The position numbers and the translations under genes are program-made. This document shows, in pieces, positions 19,045-28,500 of a DNA stretch of 64,000 nucleotides (the first letter of the stretch is position 1; each line of letters begins with the position of its first letter). The notes beneath the pieces were generated by a model. The model searched no databases. It was given only the letters and a program-made list of their open reading frames with translations, and was not told the DNA's origin. Origin of the DNA: Pantoea sp. SOD02 (lineage in GTDB: Bacteria > Pseudomonadota > Gammaproteobacteria > Enterobacterales > Enterobacteriaceae). The DNA lies in assembly GCF_024707505.1 (NCBI RefSeq), contig NZ_CP102604.1, forward strand, positions 1,860,001 through 1,924,000, in the 5' to 3' direction.

Positions 19045-19105
19045 AGGTGCGCATGAATGCGCACCCTACGAAGATTCACTTGTAGGGGCGCCATTCATGG
19101 CGACC
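19045..19105. repeat. Palindromic repeat pair, type B reverse and type A forward
   Basis: 19045-19070 has arms GGTGCGCAT/ATGCGCACC followed by CCTACG (type B, tag on the right). 19082-19105 has GTAGG then a type A palindrome with one changed base in the left arm. The two tags face each other across about 10 bases. Confidence 0.85.
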
Positions 19106-19113
19106 ACTGCCAA

Positions 19114-19144
19114 TAAAAAAGCCGCGATAAGCGCGGCTTTTTTA
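19114..19144 (-). terminator. Bidirectional terminator after araA
   Basis: AAAAAAGCCGCG/CGCGGCTTTTTT with an ATAAG loop. T-tracts are present on both strands, so it can end transcription from araBA and anything leaving yjfF. Confidence 0.92.
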
Positions 19145-19157
19145 GCTTCAATCAATT

Positions 19158-20660
19158 TCAACGTGCCAGGCGGTAATACGCCTCATTCCAGCGCAGCGCA
19201 TCTTTAAATGCCGGTAAGCGCGTCTCCTCATCAATCACCAGCACTTCAATGCCGTTCAGCTCGCCGTACAGATACATATCATCCAGATCCAGCGCCTGGC
19301 TGAACACCGTGTGGTGCGCGCCGCCGGCCAGAATCCAGGCTTCGGAGGCCGTTGCCAGCGACGGCTGGGCACGCCACAGCGCCCGCGCCACCGGTAGTTT
19401 TGGCAGCGGTTTGGGCTGTTCGATGGCGTCCACCACATTCACCAGTAAACGGAATCGATCGCCCATATCGATAACGCTGGCATTCACCGCGCGCCCGGCT
19501 GGCGTGGAGAAGATCATGCGCGCTGGATCGGCTTTGTCACCAATGCCGAGGAACTGCACATCAATCAGCGGCTTCTCCTCTTTGGCGATGGACGGGCACA
19601 CTTCCAGCATGTGCGAGCCCAGCACCAAATCGTTGCCCGGTGAGAAGTGATAGGTGTAATCCTCCATAAAGGAAGTGCCGCCTGCACGCGTGCCCGCTTG
19701 TACTTTGAGGATGTGCAGCAGCGCGGCGGTTTTCCAGTCGCCTTCACCGGCGAAGCCGTAGCCCTGGCCCATCAAGCGTTGCACCGCCAAACCGGGCAGT
19801 TGCGTCATGCCGTGCAAGGTCTGGAAGTTGGTGGTGAAGGCTTTGCAGCCTTCAGCTTCGAGGAAACGCTTCAGACCCAGCTCAATGCGTGCCGCATCCA
19901 GGACGTTTTGACGCTTTTCGCCGTTAACCGCTGCTACATCGGTAAAGCGATATTGGCTTTCATATTCGTCGATCAGCGCATTGACGTCGCCATCGCTAAC
20001 GCTGTTGACCACCTCGACCAGATCGCCCACGCCCCAGCCATTCACGGAGTAACCAAACTGAATCTGTGCCGCAACTTTATCGCCTTCAGTTACCGCCACT
20101 TCGCGCATGTTGTCGCCGAAGCGCGCCACTTTCAGCTGCTGACTGGCCTGTTTTGCCAGCGCGGCATTGATCCAGCGTCCGATGCGCTGCTGGCTGGCTT
20201 TATCCTGCCAGTGACCCGTCACCACGCTGTGCTGCAAACCCATGCGCGCGCCGATAAAGCCGAACTCGCGGCCGCCGTGAGCGGTTTGGTTGAGGTTCAT
20301 AAAGTCCATATCCATGCTGTCCCACGGAATCTCCGCGTTGAACTGGGTATGGAATTGCAGCAGCGGCTTATTGAGGATGCTCAGGCCACCAATCCACATC
20401 TTGGCTGGCGAGAAGGTGTGCAGCCAGGTAATGATGCCGACGCACTGATTGTCGTGGTTGGCATCGCGGCACAGAGCCAGCGCTTCGTCCGGTGATTTCA
20501 CCAGCGGCTTCAGCACCAGCGACACCGGCAAAGTGCCAGCTTGATTCAAGCCCTCCATTACCTGGCGAGCGTGCTGTTCAACCTGACGCAAGGTTTCCGC
20601 GCCGTAAAGGTGCTGCGTACCAATTACAAACCACACCTGTTGTGCGTTGTGCTGTTCCAT
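19158..20660 (-). CDS. araA: L-arabinose isomerase
   Basis: A 500-residue L-arabinose isomerase (E. coli AraA is 500 aa) converting L-arabinose to L-ribulose in the cytoplasm, with Mn2+. The start [20 protein letters not shown] is characteristic. Metal and substrate residues lie in [14 protein letters not shown] (Glu306 region), [10 protein letters not shown] (Glu333) and [11 protein letters not shown] (His350), and in the C-terminal [12 protein letters not shown] (His450). AAGGAGAG precedes the start. It lies 12 bases after araB and ends at a strong terminator, so araD is not part of this operon. Confidence 0.98.
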   Translation of the reverse strand: MEQHNAQQVWFVIGTQHLYGAETLRQVEQHARQVMEGLNQAGTLPVSLVLKPLVKSPDEALALCRDANHDNQCVGIITWLHTFSPAKMWIGGLSILNKPLLQFHTQFNAEIPWDSMDMDFMNLNQTAHGGREFGFIGARMGLQHSVVTGHWQDKASQQRIGRWINAALAKQASQQLKVARFGDNMREVAVTEGDKVAAQIQFGYSVNGWGVGDLVEVVNSVSDGDVNALIDEYESQYRFTDVAAVNGEKRQNVLDAARIELGLKRFLEAEGCKAFTTNFQTLHGMTQLPGLAVQRLMGQGYGFAGEGDWKTAALLHILKVQAGTRAGGTSFMEDYTYHFSPGNDLVLGSHMLEVCPSIAKEEKPLIDVQFLGIGDKADPARMIFSTPAGRAVNASVIDMGDRFRLLVNVVDAIEQPKPLPKLPVARALWRAQPSLATASEAWILAGGAHHTVFSQALDLDDMYLYGELNGIEVLVIDEETRLPAFKDALRWNEAYYRLAR

Positions 20661-20672
20661 TAAATCTCTCCT

Positions 20673-22358
20673 TTACTCAGCGGATGCGGTGCGTGCGGCA
20701 TACTGCGGTTCAGCGGCCTGGCACCAGTTTTGATAACGTTGATAAAGTTGCTGATAAACCACCACGCGCTCGGCGTTGGGTTGCAGCGTGACATCAATCG
20801 GACTGGCCATCACGTGCTGGGCGGCAGGCACATCGGCATACACGCCCGCAGCGACGGCGGCAAAAATGGCGGCGCCGAGCGCGCAGCACTCGTCAGAGGC
20901 GACGATATCCAGCGGACGGTTCATTACGTCGCAGCACGCCTGCATGATGGCGGGGGATTTGCGGGCGATGCCGCCGAGCGTCAGGATGCTCTGCACCGGA
21001 ATTTGCTGCTGTTCGAAACACTCCATAATGGCGCGTGCGCCAAACGCGGTCGCGGCGATCAGGCCACCAAACAGCGCGGGCGCATCGGTGCCAAGGTTAA
21101 GATCGGTGATCACGCCTTTTAAGCGCTGATTAGCATCCGGCGTGCGGCGGCCGTTGAACCAGTCGAGCACCACCGGCAGGTGATCGAGCTGCGGATTGGC
21201 CGCCCAGGCTTCGGTGAGATTACGGATCAGATCCTTTTGCAGCGCGGCTAACTGCGGTTGCAGCTCGGGATGTTGCTGCGCCGCCTGCTGCAATGGCCAG
21301 CCGAGCAAACGGCTGAACCAGGCATAAATATCGCCAAACGCCGACTGACCGGCTTCGCAGCCAATCGCGCCCGGCACCACGCTGCCATCCACCTGGCCGC
21401 AGATGCCTTTAATGGCGCGGTCGCCAACGGTGTCGCTGTCGGCAATCAGAATGTCGCAGGTTGAGGTGCCAATCACTTTCACCAGCGTATAAGGCTGCGC
21501 ACCGGCACCGACCGCGCCCATGTGGCAGTCAAACGCGCCGCCCGAAAGTATTACCTTTTCTGATAAGCCAAGGCGCTGCGCCCATTCGCTGCTGAGCGTG
21601 CCAACCGGCACATCGGCGGTCCAGGTTTCTGCGAACAGGGGAGAATCAAGCTGCTCGACCAGCAGAGGATCGAGCGCGCGGAAGAAGTCAGCCGGCGGCA
21701 AGCCTTGCCACTCCGGATGCCACAGTGATTTGTGCCCGGCGGCACAGCGTCCACGACGCAATTGCGCGGGTGCGGTGGTGCCGCTGAGCAACGCGGGCAC
21801 CCAATCGCACAGTTCCACCCAAGACACTGCCGCGTCACGTACCGCAGCATCTGCGCGTGACACGTGCAGTATCTTGGCCCAGAACCACTCCGACGAATAC
21901 ACGCCGCCAATATAGCGGGTGTAATCGTTGAAACGACCGCTTCGACACAGCTGATTGATCTCTTCGGCTTCTTCAATCGCGGTGTGATCTTTCCACAGCA
22001 CAAACATCGCGTTGGGGTTATTGGCGAATTCCGGGCGCAGCGCCAACACGTTGCCATTACGATCGATGGGCGCGGGCGTCGAGCCGGTAGAATCCACGCC
22101 AATTCCGACCACGGCGGCGCGCTGTTCAGGCGTTAAGGCGTTAACCACGGTGACAATCGCCTGTTCTAACGCATCAATATAGTCCTGCGGATGGTGACGA
22201 AAGCGGTTGGCGTGCGCGTCGCAGAATTCGCCGTTGGCCCAGCGTGCATAGTTGACCACCGCTTTTTCCAGCTCTTTGCCACTGTGACAGTCCACGGCCA
22301 GCGCACGCACCGAGTCACTGCCGAAATCCAGCCCAATTGTTATGGTGCCAGCACCCAT
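20673..22358 (-). CDS. araB: Ribulokinase
   Basis: A 561-residue FGGY-family kinase (E. coli AraB 566 aa) phosphorylating L-ribulose. The N-terminal actin-fold phosphate motif is [33 protein letters not shown] holds the catalytic Asp of FGGY kinases. The second ATP motif is [24 protein letters not shown] precedes the start. It is the first gene of araBA, divergent from araFGHC. Confidence 0.97.
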   Translation of the reverse strand: MGAGTITIGLDFGSDSVRALAVDCHSGKELEKAVVNYARWANGEFCDAHANRFRHHPQDYIDALEQAIVTVVNALTPEQRAAVVGIGVDSTGSTPAPIDRNGNVLALRPEFANNPNAMFVLWKDHTAIEEAEEINQLCRSGRFNDYTRYIGGVYSSEWFWAKILHVSRADAAVRDAAVSWVELCDWVPALLSGTTAPAQLRRGRCAAGHKSLWHPEWQGLPPADFFRALDPLLVEQLDSPLFAETWTADVPVGTLSSEWAQRLGLSEKVILSGGAFDCHMGAVGAGAQPYTLVKVIGTSTCDILIADSDTVGDRAIKGICGQVDGSVVPGAIGCEAGQSAFGDIYAWFSRLLGWPLQQAAQQHPELQPQLAALQKDLIRNLTEAWAANPQLDHLPVVLDWFNGRRTPDANQRLKGVITDLNLGTDAPALFGGLIAATAFGARAIMECFEQQQIPVQSILTLGGIARKSPAIMQACCDVMNRPLDIVASDECCALGAAIFAAVAAGVYADVPAAQHVMASPIDVTLQPNAERVVVYQQLYQRYQNWCQAAEPQYAARTASAE

Positions 22359-22459
22359 TGGGATTCTCCTGTGTGAGTTATCTGGCTCTATCCTGGAATG
22401 GGGCGGCAGAAGCGGTTAGTCATCAGTCGCTGAGAATATGCACTTTTCTGCCATCGGCG

Positions 22460-22476
22460 AGGATGTGTGATCCATA
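22460..22476 (+). promoter_or_regulatory. Candidate AraC half-site overlapping a CRP half-site
   Basis: The sequence ends in GATCCATA, matching the conserved end of the E. coli araI half-site (TAGC-N7-TCCATA). The TAGC end is poorly kept. TGTGA at 22466-22470 is a CRP half-site. Confidence 0.4.
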
Positions 22477-22510
22477 GCAAAAGTTAACGACCGGTTAAAT
22501 TTGCTGAATA

Positions 22511-22527
22511 TATGGAGGATTTTGTCA
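22511..22527 (-). promoter_or_regulatory. Candidate AraC half-site, minus strand
   Basis: On the minus strand TGACAAAATCCTCCATA fits TAGC-N7-TCCATA at the TCCATA end and partly at the TAGC end. It lies about 150 bases from araB and 200 from araF. Confidence 0.45.
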
Positions 22528-22538
22528 TCGTTTTGGGA

Positions 22539-22555
22539 TGTGATACCGCTCTACA
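22539..22555. promoter_or_regulatory. Candidate CRP site
   Basis: TGTGATACCGCTCTACA resembles TGTGA-N6-TCACA, with the left half perfect and the right half partly kept. The position between divergent arabinose operons fits cAMP-CRP control known for ara genes. Confidence 0.45.
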
Positions 22556-22661
22556 TTTTTCATCTCCATTCCCGCTACAACTAGCCCAGCGTTTGCGCAG
22601 CCTTTGTACAACCTTTGTGCTAACGCGCTGATTTTTAGCTGTACCCAACAGAATTATTTGA

Positions 22662-22677
22662 TTGGTAGCGTTTACAC
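22662..22677. promoter_or_regulatory. LacI/GalR-type operator-like site upstream of araF
   Basis: TTGGTAGCGTTTACAC fits GTGKAANCGNTTNCAC except at the first base and one core A. It sits 47 bases upstream of the araF start, downstream of where the promoter should be, a position suited to repression. Confidence 0.4.
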
Positions 22678-22723
22678 CGATTGGTTAATAACAGCCTAAA
22701 ACAACATTGTGCCGGAGAGCATC

Positions 22724-23707
22724 ATGCATAAATTCACTAAAACGCTGGCGGCGGTTGGTCTCGCTGCGGTTATGTCACAATCCGCTATCGCCGAGACCAT
22801 GAAACTCGGTTTCCTTGTCAAACAACCGGAAGAGCCCTGGTTCCAAACCGAATGGAAATTCGCGGATAAAGCCGGCAAGGATCTCGGTTTCGAAGTGATC
22901 AAAATTGCGGTGCCTGACGGCGAGAAAACCCTCAACGCTATCGATAGCCTGGCCGCCAGCGGTGCGAAAGGCTTCGTTATCTGTACGCCGGATCCCAAAC
23001 TCGGCTCGGCGATTGTCGCCAAAGCGCGCGGTTACGGCTTGAAAGTGATCGCCGTCGATGACCAGTTCGTCACCGCCAAAGGCAAGCCGATGGATACCGT
23101 GCCATTAGTGATGATGGCCGCGACCAAGATCGGCGAGCGTCAGGGACAAGAACTGTATAAAGAGATGCAGAAACGCGGTTGGGATGTGAAAGAGACCGGC
23201 GTGATGGCCATCACCGCCAACGAGCTCGACACCGCCCGCCGTCGCACCAGCGGTTCGATGGACGCGCTGAAAGCTGCCGGTTTCCCGGAGAAGCAGATCT
23301 ATCAGGTACCAACCAAATCCAACGATATTCCTGGCGCGTTTGACGCCGGTAACTCGCTGCTGGTGCAGCATCCGGAAGTTAAACATTGGCTGATTCTCGG
23401 CATGAACGATAACACCGTGCTGGGCGGCGTACGCGCCACCGAAGGTCAGGGCTTCAAGGCGCCCGATGTGATTGGTATCGGCATCAACGGTGTTGATGCG
23501 GTAAGTGAGCTGTCGAAAGGTTCCGCCACCGGTTTCTACGGTTCGCTGCTGCCAAGCCCGGACGTGCACGGTTATAAGAGCAGCCAGATGCTCTACAACT
23601 GGGTAACCAAAGATCAGGAGCCGCCGAAGTTCACCGAAGTCACCGATGTGGTGCTGATTACCCGCGATAACTTCAAAGCCGAGCTGGATAAGAAAGGGCT
23701 GAAGTAA
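22724..23707 (+). CDS. araF: L-arabinose ABC transporter periplasmic binding protein AraF
   Basis: A 327-residue periplasmic sugar-binding protein (E. coli AraF 329 aa). The signal peptide is residues 1-23, ending QSAIAET. The mature start MKLGFLVKQPEEPWFQTEW carries the first sugar contacts. ICTPDPKLGSAIV, TANELDTARRRTSGSMDAL and GMNDNTVLGGVRATEGQGF are the other binding loops. GGAG 7 bases upstream supports ATG at 22724 over the in-frame GTG at 22709. It is the first gene of araFGH-araC. Confidence 0.96.
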   Translation: MHKFTKTLAAVGLAAVMSQSAIAETMKLGFLVKQPEEPWFQTEWKFADKAGKDLGFEVIKIAVPDGEKTLNAIDSLAASGAKGFVICTPDPKLGSAIVAKARGYGLKVIAVDDQFVTAKGKPMDTVPLVMMAATKIGERQGQELYKEMQKRGWDVKETGVMAITANELDTARRRTSGSMDALKAAGFPEKQIYQVPTKSNDIPGAFDAGNSLLVQHPEVKHWLILGMNDNTVLGGVRATEGQGFKAPDVIGIGINGVDAVSELSKGSATGFYGSLLPSPDVHGYKSSQMLYNWVTKDQEPPKFTEVTDVVLITRDNFKAELDKKGLK

Positions 23708-23723
23708 GGATCAGCGGTTTTGG

Positions 23724-23783
23724 AAGGTCGCCATAAATGGCGACCCTACGATGCGGTTTTGTAGGGTGCGCATTCATGCGCAG
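23724..23783. repeat. Palindromic repeat pair inside the araF-araG gap
   Basis: 23724-23750 is a type A copy in reverse (tag CCTACG on the right). 23758-23783 is a type B copy forward (GTAGG tag) whose last arm bases are changed. This is the only cluster located inside an operon. By analogy with REP sequences in transport operons it may stabilise the araF message. Confidence 0.85.
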
Positions 23784-23805
23784 GGCCAATGACTTAGGAG
23801 TTTCC

Positions 23806-25326
23806 ATGAACACTGATCAAGCCTTTCTGTCGTTTCATGGCATCAGCAAAACCTTTCCTGGCGTGAAAGCGCTGCAGGATATCTCATTCAGCTGCCGTGC
23901 CGGTGAAGTGCACGCGCTGATGGGGGAAAACGGTGCTGGTAAATCGACGCTGTTGAAGATCCTCAGCGGCAGCTATCAGCCGAGCGGCGGCGAGATTCGC
24001 ATTAAAGGCCAGCCGAAGAGTTTCAACACCACCGTAGATGCGCTGGACGCGGGCGTGGCGATCATTTACCAGGAACTGCACTTGGTGCCGGAGATGAGCG
24101 TGGCGGAGAACATCTATCTCGGCCAGTTGCCGCACAAGCGCGGTTTGGTGAATCGCAAACTGCTGCGCTATGAAGCCGGTTTGCAGTTGCAAAATCTCGG
24201 CATGGACATCGATCCGGATATGCCGCTGAAATACCTGTCGCTCGGCCAGTGGCAAATGGTGGAGATCGCCAAAGCGCTGGCGCGTAACGCGCGCATCATC
24301 GCCTTTGACGAACCGACCAGCTCGCTGTCGGCGCGCGAGATTGAACACTTGTTCCGCGTCATCCGTCAGCTGCGCGAGCAGGGGCGCACCGTGCTGTATG
24401 TCTCGCACCGCATGGAAGAGATTTTTGCGCTCAGCGACGCCATCACCGTGTTTAAAGATGGTCGCTACGTGCGCACCTTCACCGACATGAAAAACACCCA
24501 TCACGACGATCTGGTGCAGGCGATGGTGGGACGTAATCTTGGGGATATTTATGGTTACGCGCCGCGTGAACTTGGCCCGGTGCGTCTGCAGCTGGACGCG
24601 GTGGAGGCGAAGGGCGTGCGCACGCCGATTTCGTTAACGGTGCGCGCCGGTGAAATCGTGGGTCTGTTTGGTCTGGTTGGCGCGGGACGCAGCGAACTGA
24701 TGAAAGGGCTGTTCGGTGCCACCAAACTGCGCGGCGGCACCGTGACGCTGGATGGCAAAAAGCTCAACATTCGCCAGCCGATCGACGCTATCCGCGCCGG
24801 CATCATGCTGTGTCCGGAAGATCGCAAATCTGAGGGCATCATTCCAGTGCATTCGGTGCGCGATAACATCAACATCAGCGCGCGTCGCCACAATCTCACC
24901 GCCGGTTGTCTGATCAAACCGAGCTGGGAGGCGAAAAACGCCGATATCCACATTCGTTCACTCAACATCAAAACGCCGGGTCCGCAGCAGCTGATCATGA
25001 ACCTTTCGGGCGGCAACCAGCAGAAGGCAATTCTGGGCCGCTGGTTGTCGGAAGAGATGAACGTGATTCTGCTCGATGAGCCAACGCGCGGCATTGACGT
25101 CGGTGCCAAACACGAAATCTACAACCTGATTTATGCCCTGGCGAAAAAAGGCATTGCGGTGCTGTTTGCCTCCAGCGACTTGCCGGAAGTGATGGGATTA
25201 GCCGATCGCATTCTGGTGATGCGTGAAGGTGAAATTGCCGGTGAACTGTCCCACGACACGGCCACAGAGCAGCTGACGCTGAGCCTGGCGATGCCGAAAA
25301 CCACTCAAGCGGCCGCCGTGGCCTGA
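23806..25326 (+). CDS. araG: L-arabinose ABC transporter ATP-binding protein AraG
   Basis: A 506-residue tandem CUT2 ATPase (E. coli AraG 504 aa). The first domain has Walker [10 protein letters not shown], the signature [15 protein letters not shown] and Walker [13 protein letters not shown]. The second has a divergent Walker [11 protein letters not shown], the signature [15 protein letters not shown] and Walker [19 protein letters not shown] lies 6 bases before the ATG at 23806; the longer upstream frame runs through the repeat and is rejected. Confidence 0.96.
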   Translation: MNTDQAFLSFHGISKTFPGVKALQDISFSCRAGEVHALMGENGAGKSTLLKILSGSYQPSGGEIRIKGQPKSFNTTVDALDAGVAIIYQELHLVPEMSVAENIYLGQLPHKRGLVNRKLLRYEAGLQLQNLGMDIDPDMPLKYLSLGQWQMVEIAKALARNARIIAFDEPTSSLSAREIEHLFRVIRQLREQGRTVLYVSHRMEEIFALSDAITVFKDGRYVRTFTDMKNTHHDDLVQAMVGRNLGDIYGYAPRELGPVRLQLDAVEAKGVRTPISLTVRAGEIVGLFGLVGAGRSELMKGLFGATKLRGGTVTLDGKKLNIRQPIDAIRAGIMLCPEDRKSEGIIPVHSVRDNINISARRHNLTAGCLIKPSWEAKNADIHIRSLNIKTPGPQQLIMNLSGGNQQKAILGRWLSEEMNVILLDEPTRGIDVGAKHEIYNLIYALAKKGIAVLFASSDLPEVMGLADRILVMREGEIAGELSHDTATEQLTLSLAMPKTTQAAAVA

Positions 25327-25343
25327 TGTAAAGGAGAGCAATA

Positions 25344-26330
25344 ATGGCTTCATCTACCACTTCCAACACGCCACCGGTGCAGCGCAACGGGCTGCAACTC
25401 GGGCGGATTTGGGACAACTTCGGCATGCTGGTGGTGTTCGCACTGCTGTTTATCGTTTGTGCCATTTTCGTGCCGAATTTTGGCTCCATCATCAATATGA
25501 AAGGGCTTGGTCTGGCGATGTCGATGTCCGGCATGGTGGCGTGCGGCATGCTGTTCTGCCTCGCCTCAGGCGACTTTGATCTCTCCGTGGCGTCGGTGAT
25601 CGCCTGCGCCGGTGTGGTCACCGCAGTGGTGATCAACATGACCGAAAGCCTGTGGATTGGCGTCGCGGCCGGTTTACTGCTTGGCATGGCCACTGGCTTT
25701 ATTAACGGCTTTGTTATCGCGCGGTTGAAAATCAACGCCTTAATCACCACGCTGGCCACCATGCAGATTGTGCGCGGCCTGGCTTATATCTTCTCCGACG
25801 GCAAAGCGGTGGGCATTGAAGATGAGCGCTTCTTTACCCTCGGCTACGCCAACTGGCTCGGCGTGCCGGCGCCAATCTGGCTGACCATTGCCACCATGGT
25901 GCTGTTCGGCTTCCTGCTGAACAAAACCACCTTTGGTCGCAATACGCTGGCAATTGGCGGCAACGAAGAAGCCGCGCGACTGGCCGGTGTGCCGGTGGTG
26001 CGAACGCGCATCATCATCTTCATCTTGTCGGGTTTAGTGTCGGCGGCGGCGGGCATCATTCTGGCGTCGCGCATGACCAGCGGCCAGCCAATGACCTCGC
26101 TCGGTTACGAGCTGATTGTGATTTCGGCTTGCGTGCTGGGCGGCGTTTCGCTGAAAGGCGGCATCGGCAAAATTTCGTACGTGGTAGCGGGCGTGCTGAT
26201 TCTGGGCACGGTTGAGAATGCGATGAATTTATTGAATATCTCGCCATTCTCACAGTATGTGGTGCGCGGTTTGATACTGTTAGCGGCGGTGATTTTTGAC
26301 CGCTACAAACAGAAAAGTAAAGCCGCCTGA
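25344..26330 (+). CDS. araH: L-arabinose ABC transporter permease AraH
   Basis: A 328-residue CUT2 permease, the same length as E. coli AraH. GMLFCLASGDFDLSVASVIACAG and VISACVLGGVSLKGGIGKI are the family signatures. Ribosome binding site AAGGAGAG. It follows araG by 17 bases. Confidence 0.96.
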   Translation: MASSTTSNTPPVQRNGLQLGRIWDNFGMLVVFALLFIVCAIFVPNFGSIINMKGLGLAMSMSGMVACGMLFCLASGDFDLSVASVIACAGVVTAVVINMTESLWIGVAAGLLLGMATGFINGFVIARLKINALITTLATMQIVRGLAYIFSDGKAVGIEDERFFTLGYANWLGVPAPIWLTIATMVLFGFLLNKTTFGRNTLAIGGNEEAARLAGVPVVRTRIIIFILSGLVSAAAGIILASRMTSGQPMTSLGYELIVISACVLGGVSLKGGIGKISYVVAGVLILGTVENAMNLLNISPFSQYVVRGLILLAAVIFDRYKQKSKAA

Positions 26331-26397
26331 TAACCAAGGCTGAGCGCGCCGGATAGCGGGCGCGCTCGCCGCATTTCACGCGATAAGTGAGGCCACT

Positions 26398-27315
26398 ATG
26401 TACCATCGTGAACCCCCGAGTGAGCAGCAGAATCCCTTATTGCCGGGCTATGCGTTCAATGCCTGGCTGGTGGCAGGATTGACGCCGATTAACGCCAATG
26501 ACGCGCTCGATTTCTTTATCGATCGTCCGCACGGCATGAAAGGCTACATCCTTAATCTGACCATTAAAGGTCAGGGCCGCGTGTTTGATGGTGAATCCGC
26601 CTTCGACTGCGAGCCGGGCGATTTGCTGCTGTTTCAACCGAAAACCCCGCACTATTATGGCCGCGCACCCGATAGTCCGTGCTGGTTCCATCGCTGGGTC
26701 TATTTCCGTCCGCGCGCCTACTGGACTGATTGGCTGCAATGGCAGGATGAAAGCCAGGGCGTGGGGCGTTTGCATTTGTCAGAAGCGCAGCGCGCCGAGT
26801 TTGATCGCCTGTTCGCCAGCATCGAACAAACCCACAACTCCGGACGTCGCTTCGCTGAAGAGCTGGCGATGAACCTGCTGGAGCGCCTGCTGCTGCGCGC
26901 GGTGGAAGAGGACCCGCGCAGCCATCAACAGATTCGCGATCCACGCGTGATTGAAGCTTGCCAGTACGTCACCAATCATCTGGCGGGTGAAGTGAAGATT
27001 GAAGAAGTGGCGCGCCATGTTTGCCTGTCGCCGTCACGGCTGGCGCATCTGTTCCGCGAGCAAATGGGTATTAATCTGCTGCGCTGGCGCGAAGATCAGC
27101 GGGTTATCCGCGCCAAACTGCTACTACAAACCACTCAGGAACCGATTGCTTCTGTTGGCCGCGAAGTGGGCTACGATGACCAGCTCTACTTCTCGCGCGT
27201 GTTCCGTAAACGCGTTGGCGTCAGCCCCAGCGACTTCCGCCGCCGCAGCCATGATGCGCAGGATGCTTTGGTGGCTCACGAGAGCTGGCAATCCGCACGG
27301 AGTGCTATTTCCTGA
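26398..27315 (+). CDS. araC: Arabinose operon regulator AraC
   Basis: A 305-residue AraC (E. coli 292 aa). The N-terminal arabinose-binding/dimerisation domain contains [21 protein letters not shown] and [22 protein letters not shown]. The C-terminal double helix-turn-helix runs from [14 protein letters not shown] sequence near residue 200 through [29 protein letters not shown] and [25 protein letters not shown]. It is the fourth gene after araFGH, 67 bases downstream, rather than divergent from araBAD as in E. coli. It should control both araBA and its own operon. Confidence 0.95.
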   Translation: MYHREPPSEQQNPLLPGYAFNAWLVAGLTPINANDALDFFIDRPHGMKGYILNLTIKGQGRVFDGESAFDCEPGDLLLFQPKTPHYYGRAPDSPCWFHRWVYFRPRAYWTDWLQWQDESQGVGRLHLSEAQRAEFDRLFASIEQTHNSGRRFAEELAMNLLERLLLRAVEEDPRSHQQIRDPRVIEACQYVTNHLAGEVKIEEVARHVCLSPSRLAHLFREQMGINLLRWREDQRVIRAKLLLQTTQEPIASVGREVGYDDQLYFSRVFRKRVGVSPSDFRRRSHDAQDALVAHESWQSARSAIS

Positions 27316-27392
27316 GTTTTCAGGTGATTCCGCCTTGTTCTTATAGACCGATTCGTCTTAAATCAGTCTGGTAACGAACAAGAGGAATGAGA

Positions 27393-28433
27393 ATGAGCGA
27401 TAAATTACGTGTCGGCCTAATCGGCTACGGTTTTGCCAGCAAAACCTTTCATGCACCCTTGATCGCCGGTACGCCGGATGTTGAGCTGGCGGCGATCTCG
27501 AGCAGCGATGCCAGCAAAGTGCATGCTGACTGGCCGTCAGTGCAGGTGGTTTCCGATCCACAGGCGCTGCTGGATGACCCGACACTGCAACTGATTGTTA
27601 TTCCGACCCCGAATGACACCCATTTTCCCTTAGCTAAAGCCGCACTTAACGCCGGTAAACACGTGGTGGTCGATAAGCCATTTACCGTGACGTTGTCACA
27701 GGCGCGTGAACTGGATGCGCTGGCGAAAGCTAAAGGTTTGCTGCTGTCGGTGTTCCATAACCGCCGCTGGGACAGCGATTTCCTGACGCTGAAATCGCTG
27801 CTGAACGACGGCACCTTGGGCGAAGTGCGTTACTTCGAATCCCACTTTGACCGTTTCCGCCCTGAAGTGCGTCAGCGCTGGCGTGAAATGAAAGGCGCGG
27901 GCAGTGGCATTTGGTTCGATCTCGGACCGCACGTGCTAGACCAGGCGCTGCAGCTGTTTGGCACGCCGGTCGCCATCAATGTCGATATGGCAGAGCTGCG
28001 TCCAGGCGCACAAACCACCGATTATTTCCATGCCGTGTTGACCTATCCAACGCGCCGCGTGGTGCTGCACGCCAGCATGCTGGTGGCGGCGGAATCAGCA
28101 CGCTTTGTGGTGCACGGCGCGCGCGGCAGCTACGTGAAATACGGCCTCGATCCTCAGGAAGATCGTCTGAAAGCGGGTGAACGTCCGCCGCAGGAAGATT
28201 GGGGCTACGACATGCGCAACGGTACGCTGACGCTGGCGGAAGGCGATGTGATGGTGGAGAAAGAGCTTCTGACTTTGCCAGGCAACTATCCGGCGTACTA
28301 CGCAGGTATTCGTGATGCAATTGCGGGCACAGGTGCAAATCCGGTACAGGCAGAAGAAGCGATTCAGGTGATGGAGTTAATCGAGCTGGGCTTGCAGTCC
28401 GCCGAGAAGCGCCAGACTATGTCGTTGCGTTAA
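27393..28433 (+). CDS. ydgJ: NAD(P)-dependent oxidoreductase YdgJ (Gfo/Idh/MocA family)
   Basis: A 346-residue Gfo/Idh/MocA oxidoreductase, the same length as E. coli YdgJ. The Rossmann motif is RVGLIGYGFASKTFHAPLI. The catalytic EKP-type motif is VVVDKPFTVTLSQARELDALA. The C-terminal domain contains HFDRFRPEVRQRWRE and GSGIWFDLGPHVLDQ. The substrate is not established. AGAGGA precedes ATG 27393; another ATG two codons upstream overlaps the ribosome binding site. It resumes the E. coli gene order after the sugar island. Confidence 0.93.
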   Translation: MSDKLRVGLIGYGFASKTFHAPLIAGTPDVELAAISSSDASKVHADWPSVQVVSDPQALLDDPTLQLIVIPTPNDTHFPLAKAALNAGKHVVVDKPFTVTLSQARELDALAKAKGLLLSVFHNRRWDSDFLTLKSLLNDGTLGEVRYFESHFDRFRPEVRQRWREMKGAGSGIWFDLGPHVLDQALQLFGTPVAINVDMAELRPGAQTTDYFHAVLTYPTRRVVLHASMLVAAESARFVVHGARGSYVKYGLDPQEDRLKAGERPPQEDWGYDMRNGTLTLAEGDVMVEKELLTLPGNYPAYYAGIRDAIAGTGANPVQAEEAIQVMELIELGLQSAEKRQTMSLR

Positions 28434-28443
28434 TTTTGTGAAA

Positions 28444-28500
28444 AGGTCGCCAAAAATGGCGACCCTACAATGTAAGGTGCGCGTTATGCGCACCTTTTTT
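28444..28500. repeat. Palindromic repeat pair (A reverse, B forward) with T-tract
   Basis: 28444-28470 is type A with CCTAC on its right. 28472-28494 is type B with arms AAGGTGCGC/GCGCACCTT and then TTTTTT, forming a rho-independent terminator shape for ydgJ on the plus strand. The last T of the tract is the first base of the add stop codon read on the minus strand. Confidence 0.85.

Larger units (their letters stand above)
18848..19157. other. Gap between convergent yjfF and araA, filled by repeats
   Basis: The 310 bases between the two convergent gene ends hold three short palindromic repeats, one long imperfect inverted repeat and the araA terminator, each listed separately. I see no coding sequence of quality. 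Confidence 0.8.
22359..22723. other. Divergent araB-araF regulatory region
   Basis: The 365 bases between the divergent araBA and araFGHC operons must hold both promoters. Candidate AraC half-sites, a candidate CRP site and a LacI-family operator-like palindrome are listed separately. There is no coding sequence. Confidence 0.8.

Noticed and set aside
22709..22723. GTG start for AraF 5 codons upstream
   Set aside because: The ribosome binding site GGAG lies inside this extension and fits the ATG at 22724, which also gives a normal signal peptide.
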